This document shows, one piece after another, positions 38,205 to 49,577 of a stretch of 64,000 nucleotides of DNA. Position numbers and translations under genes: made by a program. The notes below the pieces were generated by a model, which saw only the letters and a list, made by a program, of their open reading frames with translations, made no database searches and was not told the origin of the DNA. The stretch covers positions 248,001 through 312,000 of the forward strand of contig MKWI01000016.1 of NCBI GenBank assembly GCA_001899715.1. The letters are read 5' to 3'. Every line of letters starts with the position of its first letter. Within the stretch, counting starts at the first letter, position 1. Origin of the DNA: Sphingobium sp. 66-54. Its GTDB lineage: Bacteria; Pseudomonadota; Alphaproteobacteria; Sphingomonadales; Sphingomonadaceae.

Positions 38205-38628
38205 GGTCTGTTCGCAATGTCTTTCGAAAGTGGATCTGGAGAACGGCATGGCGACCTTGTCGGCGGATGCGATCCGCCGATGGCGTATCCAGCGTTCCCT
38301 CGGGCGGTTCCCGTCACAGCCGGGAACAGGGCTGGTGCGCTGCGGCCGGTTCAGCTCATCCATTCCAGGATCAGCGGAAGCGGCGAGCGGAGGACCGGCG
38401 CAAGCCGCCTTCGGACATATTGGCCGCGCATCGGTGTCGATCTCTGCATCATCGTCGGTTCTCCTCCCCAGCCCGTTATTCTGGAATTCAGGCTAGCGCG
38501 AAGGGCGGCAGCGGGAAATTGGGAGATTTACCTAGGGGCGGATGCGGCCATGCGTATTATTCCGCATTCCGGCCGCGCGCGCCGCTTCCTATGGCGGCTC
38601 GGCGCGGGGCGCGAACAGAGGGCGGTGC
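38205..38628. other. Divergent promoter region with an island dyad
   Basis: About 424 bases between the receiver and the P-type ATPase genes. The 16-base dyad at 38551-38566 and its -10-like hexamer are annotated separately. No other gene or repeat is supported. Confidence 0.45.
38551..38593 (+). promoter_or_regulatory. Island dyad and -10 of the P-type ATPase gene
   Basis: TGCGTATTATTCCGCA (38551-38566) is a near-palindrome, followed after exactly 21 bases by CCTATG (38588-38593). The start codon is 62 bases past the dyad. The same layout occurs at three other promoters in this window (50395-50437, 52929-52971 and 52956-52998). The dyad would centre near -42 of the transcript, the position of a class II activator site. 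Confidence 0.55.
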
Positions 38629-41211
<2,583 letters not shown>

Positions 41212-41224
41212 ATGAGCATAGCCC

Positions 41225-41250
41225 CCGTTCGTCCTGAGCTTGTCGAAGGG
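41225..41250. repeat. Family-2 intergenic repeat
   Basis: CCGTTCGTCCTGAGCTTGTC followed by GAAGGG, between two convergent genes. It is the most canonical copy of the unit also seen at 9480-9569. Confidence 0.65.
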
Positions 41251-41327
41251 CCGCTCTTCGTCAAGCAAACCGTGGCATTGCGTCCTACCAGCCCAAGTCT
41301 TGCCTGATGGCGAAGGATCTTCGTTCA

Positions 41328-42470
41328 TTACAAACAGGTTCCATCGGCAACCGGTGCGGAGGCGCCGGAATCGCGGCGGTAGATGTCCTTGAAATAGCGG
41401 ATACCGCCGGTGTCGCCCGGTTCGGCGGTGAAATAGGCGATATAGACGGGGATCGGCGTTTGCAGGGAGATGGTGCGCGTCTGCTTCGATGCGACGATCG
41501 CGTCCGTATCGGCTCTGGTCCAGCCGCTTCCGGCGGAGAGCAGGGTGGTCGCGAGGCCGAGTGCGTCGCCGACGCGGATGCAGCCATGGCTGTAGGCCCG
41601 CTCGCTCTGCTGGAACAGCGAGCGCGTCGGCGTGTCGTGCAGATAGACACTGAAGCGGTTGGGCATGACCAGCTTCATCTGGCCGAGCGCGTTGTTCGGC
41701 CCCGGCCGCTGCCGGTAGCGGTTGCCCTCGCGGATATAGCCGCGCCGCGCCGCGCCGGCCGGGTCCCGCGCGACCATCGCCGCCACGCTCTCCCTGGCGA
41801 TGCTGGCCGGGATCTCCCACCAGGGATTGAAAGTGACGCCCGTCACCTGCGCCTTGAACACCGGCGTGGGCGATCCGGTCTTGCCGACGATGACCGACCA
41901 GCGGCCGACGATGCGCTCGCCCTGCCACAGCGTCGCCTCATAGGCAGCGGTATTGACCAGCAGGTAGCGCGGACCGGGATCGCGCGGCATCCAGCGCCAG
42001 CGGTCGAGATTGGCGGCCAGCGTCGTGCGGCGCGCGGCGTTGGTTTCGTTGGCATAGGCGGCGCGGAGTGCGCGGTAGAAGGGGTGCGTGGGGCGCGCGG
42101 CGGCGAACAGCGCGTCGAGCCGGTCCTGCCCGACCGCCTGGGCGACGGCGATGCCGGCATCCGGCCATGGCTGGGGCTGCTCGATATACCATGCCTTCTT
42201 GAGCGCGGCGTTGCAGCATCCTTCGCGCAAGGCGGTGAGCAATCGGGCGGCGGAAGCGGTGGCGGCGCGGCTGATCCGCTCGCCATCGCCGCTTGCCACG
42301 GCGGTGCGCAGCGCGGGGAGGTCCGATGCGGCGGGCGCGAGGCCCTCGTCTGAAGCGGTGGTGATCCACTGGATCAGGCGTTCGACCTGCGGCTGGGTCC
42401 ACCGTGCCTCGGGCGCAGGAGCGGCGGACGTCAGCGCGAGGGCGAGGAGGGCGACGAGGAGCCGTTTCAT
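41328..42470 (-). CDS. L,D-transpeptidase (YcbB-like)
   Basis: A 380-residue exported enzyme with a signal peptide at 1-20 (M-K-R-L-L-V-A-L-L-A-L-A-L-T-S-A-A-P-A). A scaffold region is followed by the YkuD catalytic domain, with H-D-T-P near residue 290 and the active-site S-H-G-C-I-R-V near 310; the cysteine is the nucleophile. It would form 3-3 crosslinks in peptidoglycan or attach proteins to it. It is divergent from a second YkuD-related gene, which suggests joint envelope remodelling. Confidence 0.9.
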   Translation of the reverse strand: MKRLLVALLALALTSAAPAPEARWTQPQVERLIQWITTASDEGLAPAASDLPALRTAVASGDGERISRAATASAARLLTALREGCCNAALKKAWYIEQPQPWPDAGIAVAQAVGQDRLDALFAAARPTHPFYRALRAAYANETNAARRTTLAANLDRWRWMPRDPGPRYLLVNTAAYEATLWQGERIVGRWSVIVGKTGSPTPVFKAQVTGVTFNPWWEIPASIARESVAAMVARDPAGAARRGYIREGNRYRQRPGPNNALGQMKLVMPNRFSVYLHDTPTRSLFQQSERAYSHGCIRVGDALGLATTLLSAGSGWTRADTDAIVASKQTRTISLQTPIPVYIAYFTAEPGDTGGIRYFKDIYRRDSGASAPVADGTCL

Positions 42471-42583
42471 GCTGGTTCCCTGCGGGGATGCGGACAAGCC
42501 GCCTATAAGGGTTTATACGGACTAGGGCCTGGAGGTGCCGTAGCCTAGTCAGGAAAACTCGCTCAGGAGGAGTGCCGAAGTTC

Positions 42584-43183
42584 GTGATTTCCCGCCGTCA
42601 GTTCTGCGCCGTGGCTGCCGCTGCCGCGCTTGCTCGCCCGCTATCCGCCTTTGCCAAGCCGATTCAGGGCCCGAGCAGCATCGAGGCGCTGCTGGAGCGC
42701 GCCCGGCACGCGCTCGCTATCCATGGGAGCCGCATTGCGCGGGACGATGTCATCGGGCTGGTCGATTTCGGCGCGCCGTCCCATCAGCCGCGCTTCCACA
42801 TCATTGAGCTGGCGACCGGCCGGGCCGAGCGGGTGCTGGTCGCCCATGGGCGGGGATCCGACCCGGCGCATAGCGGCTGGCTGCGCAGCTTCTCTAACCA
42901 GCCCGGCTCGAAAGCCTCCTCGGCCGGCGCCTATCTGACCGGGGCGCTCTACGAAGGGCAGCACGGCCGCTCGCGCCGGCTGATCGGGCTGGACGAGAGC
43001 AACAGCAACGCGGAGGCGCGCGCGCTCGTCATCCATGCCGCCGATTATGTGTCGCCCGCCATGGTCACGCGCTTCGGCAAGATCGGCCGCAGCGAGGGGT
43101 GTCTTGCCGTTGCGGCGGCGGATCGCGAGACGGTGCTGGACCGGCTGGGGCCCGGGCGGCTGATCTACGTCGACAAGGCGTAG
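42584..43183 (+). CDS. Murein L,D-transpeptidase catalytic domain (YkuD_2) protein
   Basis: A 199-residue exported protein. The N-terminus I-S-R-R-Q-F-C-A-V-A-A-A-A-A-L resembles a Tat signal with twin arginines. The body has the family features S-N-Q-P-G-S-K-A-S-S-A-G-A-Y, Y-E-G-Q-H-G-R-S-R-R-L, V-I-H-A-A-D-Y-V and the active-site G-R-S-E-G-C-L-A-V. A GTG at 42584 is chosen because AGGAGG (42565-42570) is 13 bases away; the GTG at 42572 touches that site. The 113 bases between this gene and its divergent neighbour hold TACGGA and CCGTAG half-sites. Confidence 0.82.
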   Translation: MISRRQFCAVAAAAALARPLSAFAKPIQGPSSIEALLERARHALAIHGSRIARDDVIGLVDFGAPSHQPRFHIIELATGRAERVLVAHGRGSDPAHSGWLRSFSNQPGSKASSAGAYLTGALYEGQHGRSRRLIGLDESNSNAEARALVIHAADYVSPAMVTRFGKIGRSEGCLAVAAADRETVLDRLGPGRLIYVDKA

Positions 43184-43187
43184 GAGC

Positions 43188-43481
43188 TTATGCAGGCCGT
43201 CCGGCGCGCTGGTCGCTCCGGGTGAGGGCGATGGCGAGCAGCGCCGCCAGCGATGTGACGTTGAGCTTGCGCATGAGGTGGGCGCGGTGGATTTCCACCG
43301 TGCGGTGGCTGATACCCAGTTCGATGCCGATTTCCTTGTTGGTGAGGCCGCGCACGATGCCCGCCAGCACCTGCCGTTCGCGCGGGGAAAGGAGGGCGAG
43401 CGAAGGGACGCCCTTGTGGTTGCGGCTTCGCCGGGCTGGCGGGGCGCCTTTCTCCTGAGTCCGCTCGGGGGCATCTGCCAT
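43188..43481 (-). CDS. Stand-alone LuxR/FixJ-type HTH protein
   Basis: A 97-residue protein made almost wholly of a LuxR-type DNA-binding domain: L-S-P-R-E-R-Q-V-L-A-G-I-V at about 31-43 and G-I-S-H-R-T-V-E-I-H-R-A-H-L-M-R-K-L at about 56-73. There is no receiver. It lies 53 bases after fixJ and resembles the FixJ output domain at many positions, so it may be a truncated duplicate. As an unphosphorylated relative it could bind the same sites constitutively or compete with FixJ; that is inference. Confidence 0.8.
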   Translation of the reverse strand: MADAPERTQEKGAPPARRSRNHKGVPSLALLSPRERQVLAGIVRGLTNKEIGIELGISHRTVEIHRAHLMRKLNVTSLAALLAIALTRSDQRAGRPA

Positions 43482-43534
43482 GCCGCGAGCATGGCGCGGT
43501 CGCGACGGCCGGTCGTTAAGTATTGCTCCTAGGG

Positions 43535-44149
43535 TCAGGCGCCCATGCCGGCGGCGAAGGCGATGCGCAGCGCGTCCGAGAGGCTGCGCACGTCGAGCTT
43601 GGCCATCAGATTGGCGCGGTGGACTTCGACCGTGCGGGGGGAAATCCCCAGGTCGTAGGCGATGGTCTTGTTGGGCAGGCCCTGCGCCAGCCCCTCCAGT
43701 ACGTCGCGTTCGCGCGGGGTGAGGGCGCCGAGGATCACCTCCGCCTCCGCCGCGCGCGCGGCGGCGGTGTCCGCCGCGGTCATATGCTCGAAGGCGGTCT
43801 CGACGGCGCGAAGCAGCACGCTTTTCTCGAACGGCTTTTCCAGGAAATCGACGGCGCCGGCCTTCATCGCGCGGACGGCGATGGAGATATCGCCATGGCC
43901 GGTCATGATGACCACGGGCATGGTCACGCCGCGCTCCGAGAGGGCGCGCTGCACCTCCATGCCGTCCAGCGCCGGCATGCGCACGTCGAGTAAGACGCAG
44001 CCGCGGTCCGCAGGGCGCACGCCCTTGAGAAAAGCTTCGCCGGACGACCAGCTCTCCACCGCATAGCCGCATGTCTTGAGCATGTAGCTGGCGGATCGCC
44101 TGATCGCGTCCTCATCATCGACGATGTGAATAAGCTTCCTACCCTCCAT
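43535..44149 (-). CDS. fixJ: FixJ-type response regulator
   Basis: A 204-residue regulator. The receiver (about 5-118) has Asp11/Asp12, phosphoacceptor Asp55 in V-L-L-D-V-R-M-P, Thr83 and Lys105 in E-K-P-F. The LuxR-type HTH (about 140-200) has L-T-P-R-E-R-D-V-L-E-G-L and G-I-S-P-R-T-V-E-V-H-R. FixJ proteins are phosphorylated by FixL at low oxygen and activate transcription. The start overlaps the end of the sensor kinase gene by 11 bases, which ties the two together. Confidence 0.93.
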   Translation of the reverse strand: MEGRKLIHIVDDEDAIRRSASYMLKTCGYAVESWSSGEAFLKGVRPADRGCVLLDVRMPALDGMEVQRALSERGVTMPVVIMTGHGDISIAVRAMKAGAVDFLEKPFEKSVLLRAVETAFEHMTAADTAAARAAEAEVILGALTPRERDVLEGLAQGLPNKTIAYDLGISPRTVEVHRANLMAKLDVRSLSDALRIAFAAGMGA

Positions 44150-46019
44150 GATCGTCCTCTATTTCCGCCCTTACGAGTGTGAAATGAAAGTGGGTGCCGC
44201 CACCCGCGCGGGGTTCCATCCAGATGCGGCCGCCATTGGCCTCGACGATGGTGCGGCAGATCGAGAGGCCCAGCCCCATGCCCTTGGCCTTGGTGCTGAC
44301 GAAGGCGGAGAAGAGCTGGCCCACGATGCCCGGCGCGATGCCGGCGCCGGTGTCTGACACGGTGACGCGTACGAAACCGGGCTGATCGGGCCGGGTGGCG
44401 ATGGTCAGCCGCCGCTCGGGGCCGTTGCCAATCGCTTCGCAAGCGTTGCGGATAAGGTTGATGAGCACCTGCTGGATCTGGACCTTGTCGACCAGCACGC
44501 GCAACGTGGATGGCGCCAGATCGAACACCGGCTCGATGCCTTTCTCGCGCGCGCCCATCAGGCCCAGAGCGGATGCCTCGTTGATGAGGTCCGGGAGCGG
44601 CTCGATCGTCTTCTCGACCTCGCCGCGCGCGACGAAATCGCGCAGCCGGCGGACGATGTGACCGGCGCGCAGAGCTTCCTTCGCGGTTTCGTCCAGCGCC
44701 TCACGCATCATCGGGAAGGCGGCGGGATCGGGATGGGGATCGGCAAGCTGGTCGCGGATCGTCTCGACATAATTGGCGATCGCGGTGATCGGCTGGTTGA
44801 GTTCATGCGCGAGGGTGGAGGCCATCGTCCCCATGGCGCTGACCCGCGAGACGTGGATCAGCTCGGACTGGAGGGTTTGCAGCTTCTCCTCGGTCTGCCG
44901 GCGCTCGGTCAGATCGCGGATGAAGCCGGTGAAGATACGCTGCATGCCGTCGGTCGCCTCACCGATGGAGAGTTCCATGGGGAAGGACGTGCCGTTCTTG
45001 CGCAGCGCGAAGACGACGCGGCCCTTGCCGATGATGCGCTTCTCGCCGGTCTCCAGATAACGGCGGATATAGCCGTCATGCCGCTCGCGGTCGGGCGAGC
45101 CCATCAGCATGCTGACGTTGCGGCCGATCACCTCCTTCTCCGTATAGCCGAACAGGGCCTCGGCAGCGGTGCTGAAGGAGAGGACGATGCCGGTCTCGTC
45201 GATCACCACCATGCCGTCCGGGACGGTGGAGAGGATGGAGCGCAAATGGCTCTCGCGCCATTTTATCATGTCCTCGGCGGCGCGCTGCTCGGTGATGTCC
45301 GAGACGATCTTGGCGAAACCGCGCAGCCGGCCCTCCTCGGTAAATAATGCGGTGATCGCGATGGAGGCGAGGAATTCCGAACCGTCCTTGCGCAGCCGCC
45401 AGTCTTCCTCGATGAACCGGCTTTCCTCGGCCGCCCGGACCAGATCGCGCTCCGGCTTGCCGGCCGCCACTGCATCGGGCGGATAGAAGAGGGAGACTTG
45501 GCGGCCCATCACTTCGGCCTCGCGCCAGCCCAGCAGCCGCTCGGCGCCCTGGTTCCAGATGGTCACGTTACCGGCCAGGTCCAGCATGTAGATGGCGTAG
45601 CCCGGCGCGCCGTCGATCAGCAGGTTGAGTTCCTCGGCCAGTTCCTCGGCGTCATGGGTGCGCAGGCGGGTGAGCCGCTCGCTCTCGATGAGTTTGCGGC
45701 GCGAGCGGTTGATCGCCTCGCCGAACAGGATGATCCCGGTGGCCGTGAACAGGAACAGGATGCCCTCCAGCCCATCGCCCACGCTGAAATGGCGGGGATC
45801 GGGGAACGCCAGCGCGAAACCCAGCGAGAGAATGCTGGCCAGAATCGCCGGCCCGAACCCGCACCACAGCACGACGCCCAGAATGGCCAGCGTGAATGGC
45901 AAAAAGGGCGAGCGGTCGCCGAGCCACGGCGCGAGGACGAAGCGCAGCCCCTCCGTGAGCAGCACGACCAGCACGGCGACGGCAAACCGCAGGAAAGGCG
46001 ACCGGCTCCATGTCAGCAT
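44139..46019 (-). CDS. fixL: FixL-type oxygen-sensing histidine kinase
   Basis: A 626-residue membrane kinase. Three or four helices span about 8-105. PAS 1 covers about 130-240. PAS 2 (about 258-370) matches the FixL heme domain: R-H-D-G-Y-I holds the candidate heme ligand His314 and G-K-G-R-V-V holds Arg334, the same 20-residue spacing as His200/Arg220 of Bradyrhizobium FixL. The kinase has His405 in L-A-H-E-L-N-Q-P, an N-box N-L-I-R-N-A-C-E-A and G-M-G-L-G-L-S. Oxygen on the heme should switch the kinase off. The ATG at 46019 has AGAGG upstream; earlier residues are not FixL-like. Confidence 0.93.
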   Translation of the reverse strand: MLTWSRSPFLRFAVAVLVVLLTEGLRFVLAPWLGDRSPFLPFTLAILGVVLWCGFGPAILASILSLGFALAFPDPRHFSVGDGLEGILFLFTATGIILFGEAINRSRRKLIESERLTRLRTHDAEELAEELNLLIDGAPGYAIYMLDLAGNVTIWNQGAERLLGWREAEVMGRQVSLFYPPDAVAAGKPERDLVRAAEESRFIEEDWRLRKDGSEFLASIAITALFTEEGRLRGFAKIVSDITEQRAAEDMIKWRESHLRSILSTVPDGMVVIDETGIVLSFSTAAEALFGYTEKEVIGRNVSMLMGSPDRERHDGYIRRYLETGEKRIIGKGRVVFALRKNGTSFPMELSIGEATDGMQRIFTGFIRDLTERRQTEEKLQTLQSELIHVSRVSAMGTMASTLAHELNQPITAIANYVETIRDQLADPHPDPAAFPMMREALDETAKEALRAGHIVRRLRDFVARGEVEKTIEPLPDLINEASALGLMGAREKGIEPVFDLAPSTLRVLVDKVQIQQVLINLIRNACEAIGNGPERRLTIATRPDQPGFVRVTVSDTGAGIAPGIVGQLFSAFVSTKAKGMGLGLSICRTIVEANGGRIWMEPRAGGGTHFHFTLVRAEIEDDHGG

Positions 46020-46273
46020 GAAAGGGCCTCTGTTCGCGCGATCGGGCGGATCCCGATCCGATTGAAGACTCACAGCAGCGCCCGGATGCTGCCACCTTAG
46101 CTCGCACGGGCGTGAAATCAAAATCGACGGTCGGCCGACGCGCGGAGAGGATCGCTAACGGAGCATGCGTATTCCCGACATAGGGGATTCTACGAATGGT
46201 CCGGTATCGCCCGGTTTCGTCATCCCTCTCATGCGCGCCCTCTTGCGCGCTCCTTGCGAAAAGCGAGACCGAC
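46020..46273. promoter_or_regulatory. Divergent fixL / acyl-CoA ligase promoter region
   Basis: TGCGTATTCCCGACAT at 46166-46181 keeps the left half of the island dyad, and GGTATC follows 21 bases later (46203-46208) towards the ligase gene. TAGGGGATTCTACGAA at 46181-46196 gives TTCGTA on the other strand. Both are weak matches, so regulation is only suggested. Confidence 0.35.
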
Positions 46274-48955
46274 ATGACGATCCGTAATCTGACTGCGCTC
46301 CTCAATCCCCGCCATATCGCGGTCATTGGCGGATCGGACCGCGCCGGCAGCCTGGGCGCCATCGTGCTCGGCAATGCGATTGCCGGTGGATTTTCCGGGC
46401 GGATCTATGCGGTGAACCCGCGCCGGGTGGAGCGGCCGCGCGCCATCTGGGTCGCTTCCGTAGATGCGCTGCCCGAGGCGCCGGACCTCGCGATCATCGT
46501 GACGCCGGCGGCGAGCGTTCCGGGTATCGTCACGGCGCTGGGGGAACTGGGCACGCGCTGCGCGGTGGTGCTCTCGGCGGGATTGACCGACGCCACGGGC
46601 CTTAAAGCCGCGATGCTGGACGCGGCGCGACCGTATCATCTGCGTATCGTTGGGCCGAATTGCCTTGGCATCATGGCGCCGCATATCGGGCTGGATGCCA
46701 CCTTTGCGCGCACGCCGGCACGGCCGGGGCGGCTCGCGCTCATCTCGCAAAGCGGAGCGCTGGTCACGGCGGTGCTCGACTGGGCGCAGACCCGTAATAT
46801 CGGTTTCTCGGGCGTGGTTTCGGCTGGCGATATGGCCGATGTCGATCTTGGCGATCTGGTCGACCTGTTTGCAGACGACCCGGCGACCGACGCGATCCTG
46901 CTCTATATCGAGGGGGTGACGGACGCCGCCGAGTTTCTCTCGGCTGCGCGCGCGGCGGCGCACCGCAAGCCGGTCATCGCGATCAAGGCCGGCAAGAGCC
47001 CGGCGGCGGCACGGGCGACGCTCTCGCACACCGGCGCGCTGGCGGGCAGCTACGATGTCTATCGCGCCGCGTTCGGCCGCTCAGGGATCGTGCTGGTAGA
47101 TACGCTGCCCGAGCTGTTCGACGCCGCCGCGATCCTGTGCACGAGCCGGGACGCGGGCGGCGACCGGCTCGGCATCGTCACCAACGGCGGCGGCGCGGGC
47201 ATTCTCGCCATTGACGCGCTGCCAGCCGCAGGGGCGCGGCTAGCGGCGCTGGGTGAGGAGACGATTGCGGCGCTCGATGCGGCTCTGCCGGCAGGCTGGT
47301 CGCGGGCCAATCCGGTCGATGTGATCGGCGATGCGGGACCCGAGCGCTATCGGGCCGGGGTGCGCGCCGTGCTGCACGATCCGGCGGTGGATGCGCTGCT
47401 CGTGATGAACTGCCCGACCGGGCAACATGAGGCCGACCAAATCGCCATGGCAATTACCGGCGAAGTGGCGGCGGCGCGCGCGGCGCATATCGACAAGCCG
47501 GTGATCGCCTGCTGGCTGGGTGACGCCAACGCGGCGGCGGTGCGCGAGACGATGCTCGGTGCGGCGATCCCGGTCTATACCACGCCGACCGAGGCGGTGC
47601 GCGGCTTCGGCTATCTGCTCGCGGCACGACGGGCGCGGCTCTCCTTGACCGAAGGCCCGGCGGCGACGCGCGCGTTGACGGCAGATGTTGGGGCTGCACG
47701 CGCGATCATTGCCAATGCCCGCGCGGAGGGACGAACCGTGCTATCGGAGATCGAGGGCAAGGATCTGCTCGCCTGCTATGGCATTCCGGTGGTGGCAACG
47801 CGGTTCGCGCCCACCGTGGACGCTGTCGGCGAGGTTTGCGGTGCGCTGAAGCCGCCCTATGCGGTGAAGATCCTATCCCCGGATATCAGCCATAAGTCCG
47901 ATGCCGGCGGGGTCGCGCTCAACCTGCGCGACCGCGAGGCTGCTTTGGTGGCCGCCCGTACGATGGAGAGCCGCATCCGGCAGTCGCTTCCCGAGGCCCG
48001 CCTGACCGGCTTTACCGTGCAGGAGATGGTCAACCGACCGCAGGCGCATGAGCTGATCGCCGGCATCGCCACCGACGCCACCTTCGGCCCGGTGTTGATG
48101 GTGGGAAGCGGGGGAACCGCCGTGGAGGTGATCGGCGACAAGGCGATCGCGCTCCCGCCTGTCGACCATGCGCAGGCGGAGGAGCTGGTCCGCGCGACAC
48201 GGATCTCCAAATTGCTCGCCGGCTACCGGAACGTGCCGCCGGCGCGGATCGACGCGGTGGCGGCTGTGCTCGATGCGCTCTCGGCGATGACAGTCGACCT
48301 GCCGGATATCGTCGAGCTGGATATCAACCCGCTGCTCACCGATGCGCAGGGCGTGATCGCGCTCGATGCCCGCGTGCGGATCACGCCGGAGCAGCAGACC
48401 GTCTCGCGACTGGCGATCCGCCCCGCACCGATGCAGTGGGTAGCCGATCTGACGACGCGGACCGGCCTGCGCTTTCATGTGCGGCCGGTGCGGGCGGACG
48501 ACGAGCCGCTGCTTGCCACCTTCTTCGCGCGGCTCTCTCCGGAGGACTTGCGTTTCCGCTTCCTCACCGGGCTGACCGAGGTTGGCCACGATCTGCTGGT
48601 GACGATGGTGCGCGTCGATTACCGGCGGACCGTCACCTTCCTGGCGCTGGATGCGCCGGGTGGGGCGGTGATCGCCACGGCGATGCTGGCGGCTGACGCG
48701 GACCTCGTCCGCGCGGAAGTGGCGCTGGCGACCCGCCCGGACGTGAGGGGCGAGGGCGTGAGCTGGGCGCTGTTCGACCATGTGCTGCGTTATGCCGAGG
48801 CGGAGGGGATCGAGACCGTCGAGGCGGTCGAGAGCGCCGAGCATGAGGCGGCGATCCGCATGGAACGCGAGATGGGCTTCGTCGCCATTGCCGATCCCGA
48901 TGATCCCGGCGTGCGCATCGTGCGCAAAAGCTTCGGCGCGAAGGAGCCGGTCTGA
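46274..48955 (+). CDS. Acyl-CoA ligase (NDP-forming) fused to GNAT acetyltransferase
   Basis: An 893-residue protein: CoA-binding domain (about 5-130), succinyl-CoA-synthetase-like domains (about 150-450), ATP-grasp (about 490-710) and a C-terminal GNAT domain (about 735-890). It resembles protein lysine acetyltransferases of the Pat type. The S-H-T-G-A-L-A-G motif with His252 is intact, so the ligase half may still be active, unlike Pat enzymes that lost this residue. Its likely role is adjusting acetyl-CoA metabolism by acetylation under stress. The ATG at 46274 gives the family N-terminus T-I-R-N-L-T-A-L-L-N-P. Confidence 0.88.
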   Translation: MTIRNLTALLNPRHIAVIGGSDRAGSLGAIVLGNAIAGGFSGRIYAVNPRRVERPRAIWVASVDALPEAPDLAIIVTPAASVPGIVTALGELGTRCAVVLSAGLTDATGLKAAMLDAARPYHLRIVGPNCLGIMAPHIGLDATFARTPARPGRLALISQSGALVTAVLDWAQTRNIGFSGVVSAGDMADVDLGDLVDLFADDPATDAILLYIEGVTDAAEFLSAARAAAHRKPVIAIKAGKSPAAARATLSHTGALAGSYDVYRAAFGRSGIVLVDTLPELFDAAAILCTSRDAGGDRLGIVTNGGGAGILAIDALPAAGARLAALGEETIAALDAALPAGWSRANPVDVIGDAGPERYRAGVRAVLHDPAVDALLVMNCPTGQHEADQIAMAITGEVAAARAAHIDKPVIACWLGDANAAAVRETMLGAAIPVYTTPTEAVRGFGYLLAARRARLSLTEGPAATRALTADVGAARAIIANARAEGRTVLSEIEGKDLLACYGIPVVATRFAPTVDAVGEVCGALKPPYAVKILSPDISHKSDAGGVALNLRDREAALVAARTMESRIRQSLPEARLTGFTVQEMVNRPQAHELIAGIATDATFGPVLMVGSGGTAVEVIGDKAIALPPVDHAQAEELVRATRISKLLAGYRNVPPARIDAVAAVLDALSAMTVDLPDIVELDINPLLTDAQGVIALDARVRITPEQQTVSRLAIRPAPMQWVADLTTRTGLRFHVRPVRADDEPLLATFFARLSPEDLRFRFLTGLTEVGHDLLVTMVRVDYRRTVTFLALDAPGGAVIATAMLAADADLVRAEVALATRPDVRGEGVSWALFDHVLRYAEAEGIETVEAVESAEHEAAIRMEREMGFVAIADPDDPGVRIVRKSFGAKEPV

Positions 48956-49539
48956 TGGAGAAACGACGCCTCGTCATCATCGACGGCCATCCGGATGCGG
49001 ACCCGGCGCGGTTTATCCATGCGCTGGCCGAGCGCTATGAGGACGGCGCAATCGCAGCCGGCCACGAGGTGCGGCGCATCGACGTGGCGACCCTTGCCTT
49101 TCCGCTGATCGCGGTGCGCGCCGACTGGGAAGGCGGCGAGGTGCCGGCCGATATCCGACAGGCGCAGGAGATGATACTGTGGGCGGAGCATCTGCTGATC
49201 CTCTATCCGCTATGGCTGGGCGACATGCCGGCGCTGCTCAAGGGTTTCCTGGAACAGGCGCTGCGCCCCGGCTTCGGCTTTGCGCCCGGGGAAAGGGGCT
49301 TCCCGAAAAAGCTGCTCAAGGGGCGGACTGCGCGGCTGGTCGTGACCATGGGGATGCCGGCGTTTTTCTACCGTGCCTATTTTGGTGCCCACAGCGTCAG
49401 GAGCTTTGAGCGGAACATCCTCAAATTCGTGGGTGTCCGGCCGGTGAAGCACCTGCTGATCGGCAATGTGGAGGGCAAGGCGGAGACGCGCGAGCGCTGG
49501 CTCGAACGGCTGTTCAGTCTGGGCGAGAAGGGTATTTGA
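48955..49539 (+). CDS. NAD(P)H dehydrogenase (quinone), flavodoxin fold
   Basis: A 194-residue flavodoxin-like reductase of the MdaB/NQO group: I-I-D-G-H-P-D near the start binds the FMN/FAD phosphate, and L-Y-P-L-W-L-G-D-M-P-A-L-L-K-G-F is the conserved quinone-reductase segment at about 83-98. Two-electron quinone reduction would protect against redox cycling. Its ATG shares one base with the preceding stop (TGATG), so it is translated from the same message as the ligase-GNAT gene. Confidence 0.87.
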   Translation: MEKRRLVIIDGHPDADPARFIHALAERYEDGAIAAGHEVRRIDVATLAFPLIAVRADWEGGEVPADIRQAQEMILWAEHLLILYPLWLGDMPALLKGFLEQALRPGFGFAPGERGFPKKLLKGRTARLVVTMGMPAFFYRAYFGAHSVRSFERNILKFVGVRPVKHLLIGNVEGKAETRERWLERLFSLGEKGI

Positions 49540-49577
49540 GCACGTGCCATTTGTGCAGCACATGCTTCTCCATGCCC

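Noticed and set aside
38305..38335. GGAAC followed by GTT as an EcfG general-stress promoter
   Set aside because: The gap between the two boxes is about 21 bases, not 16 or 17.
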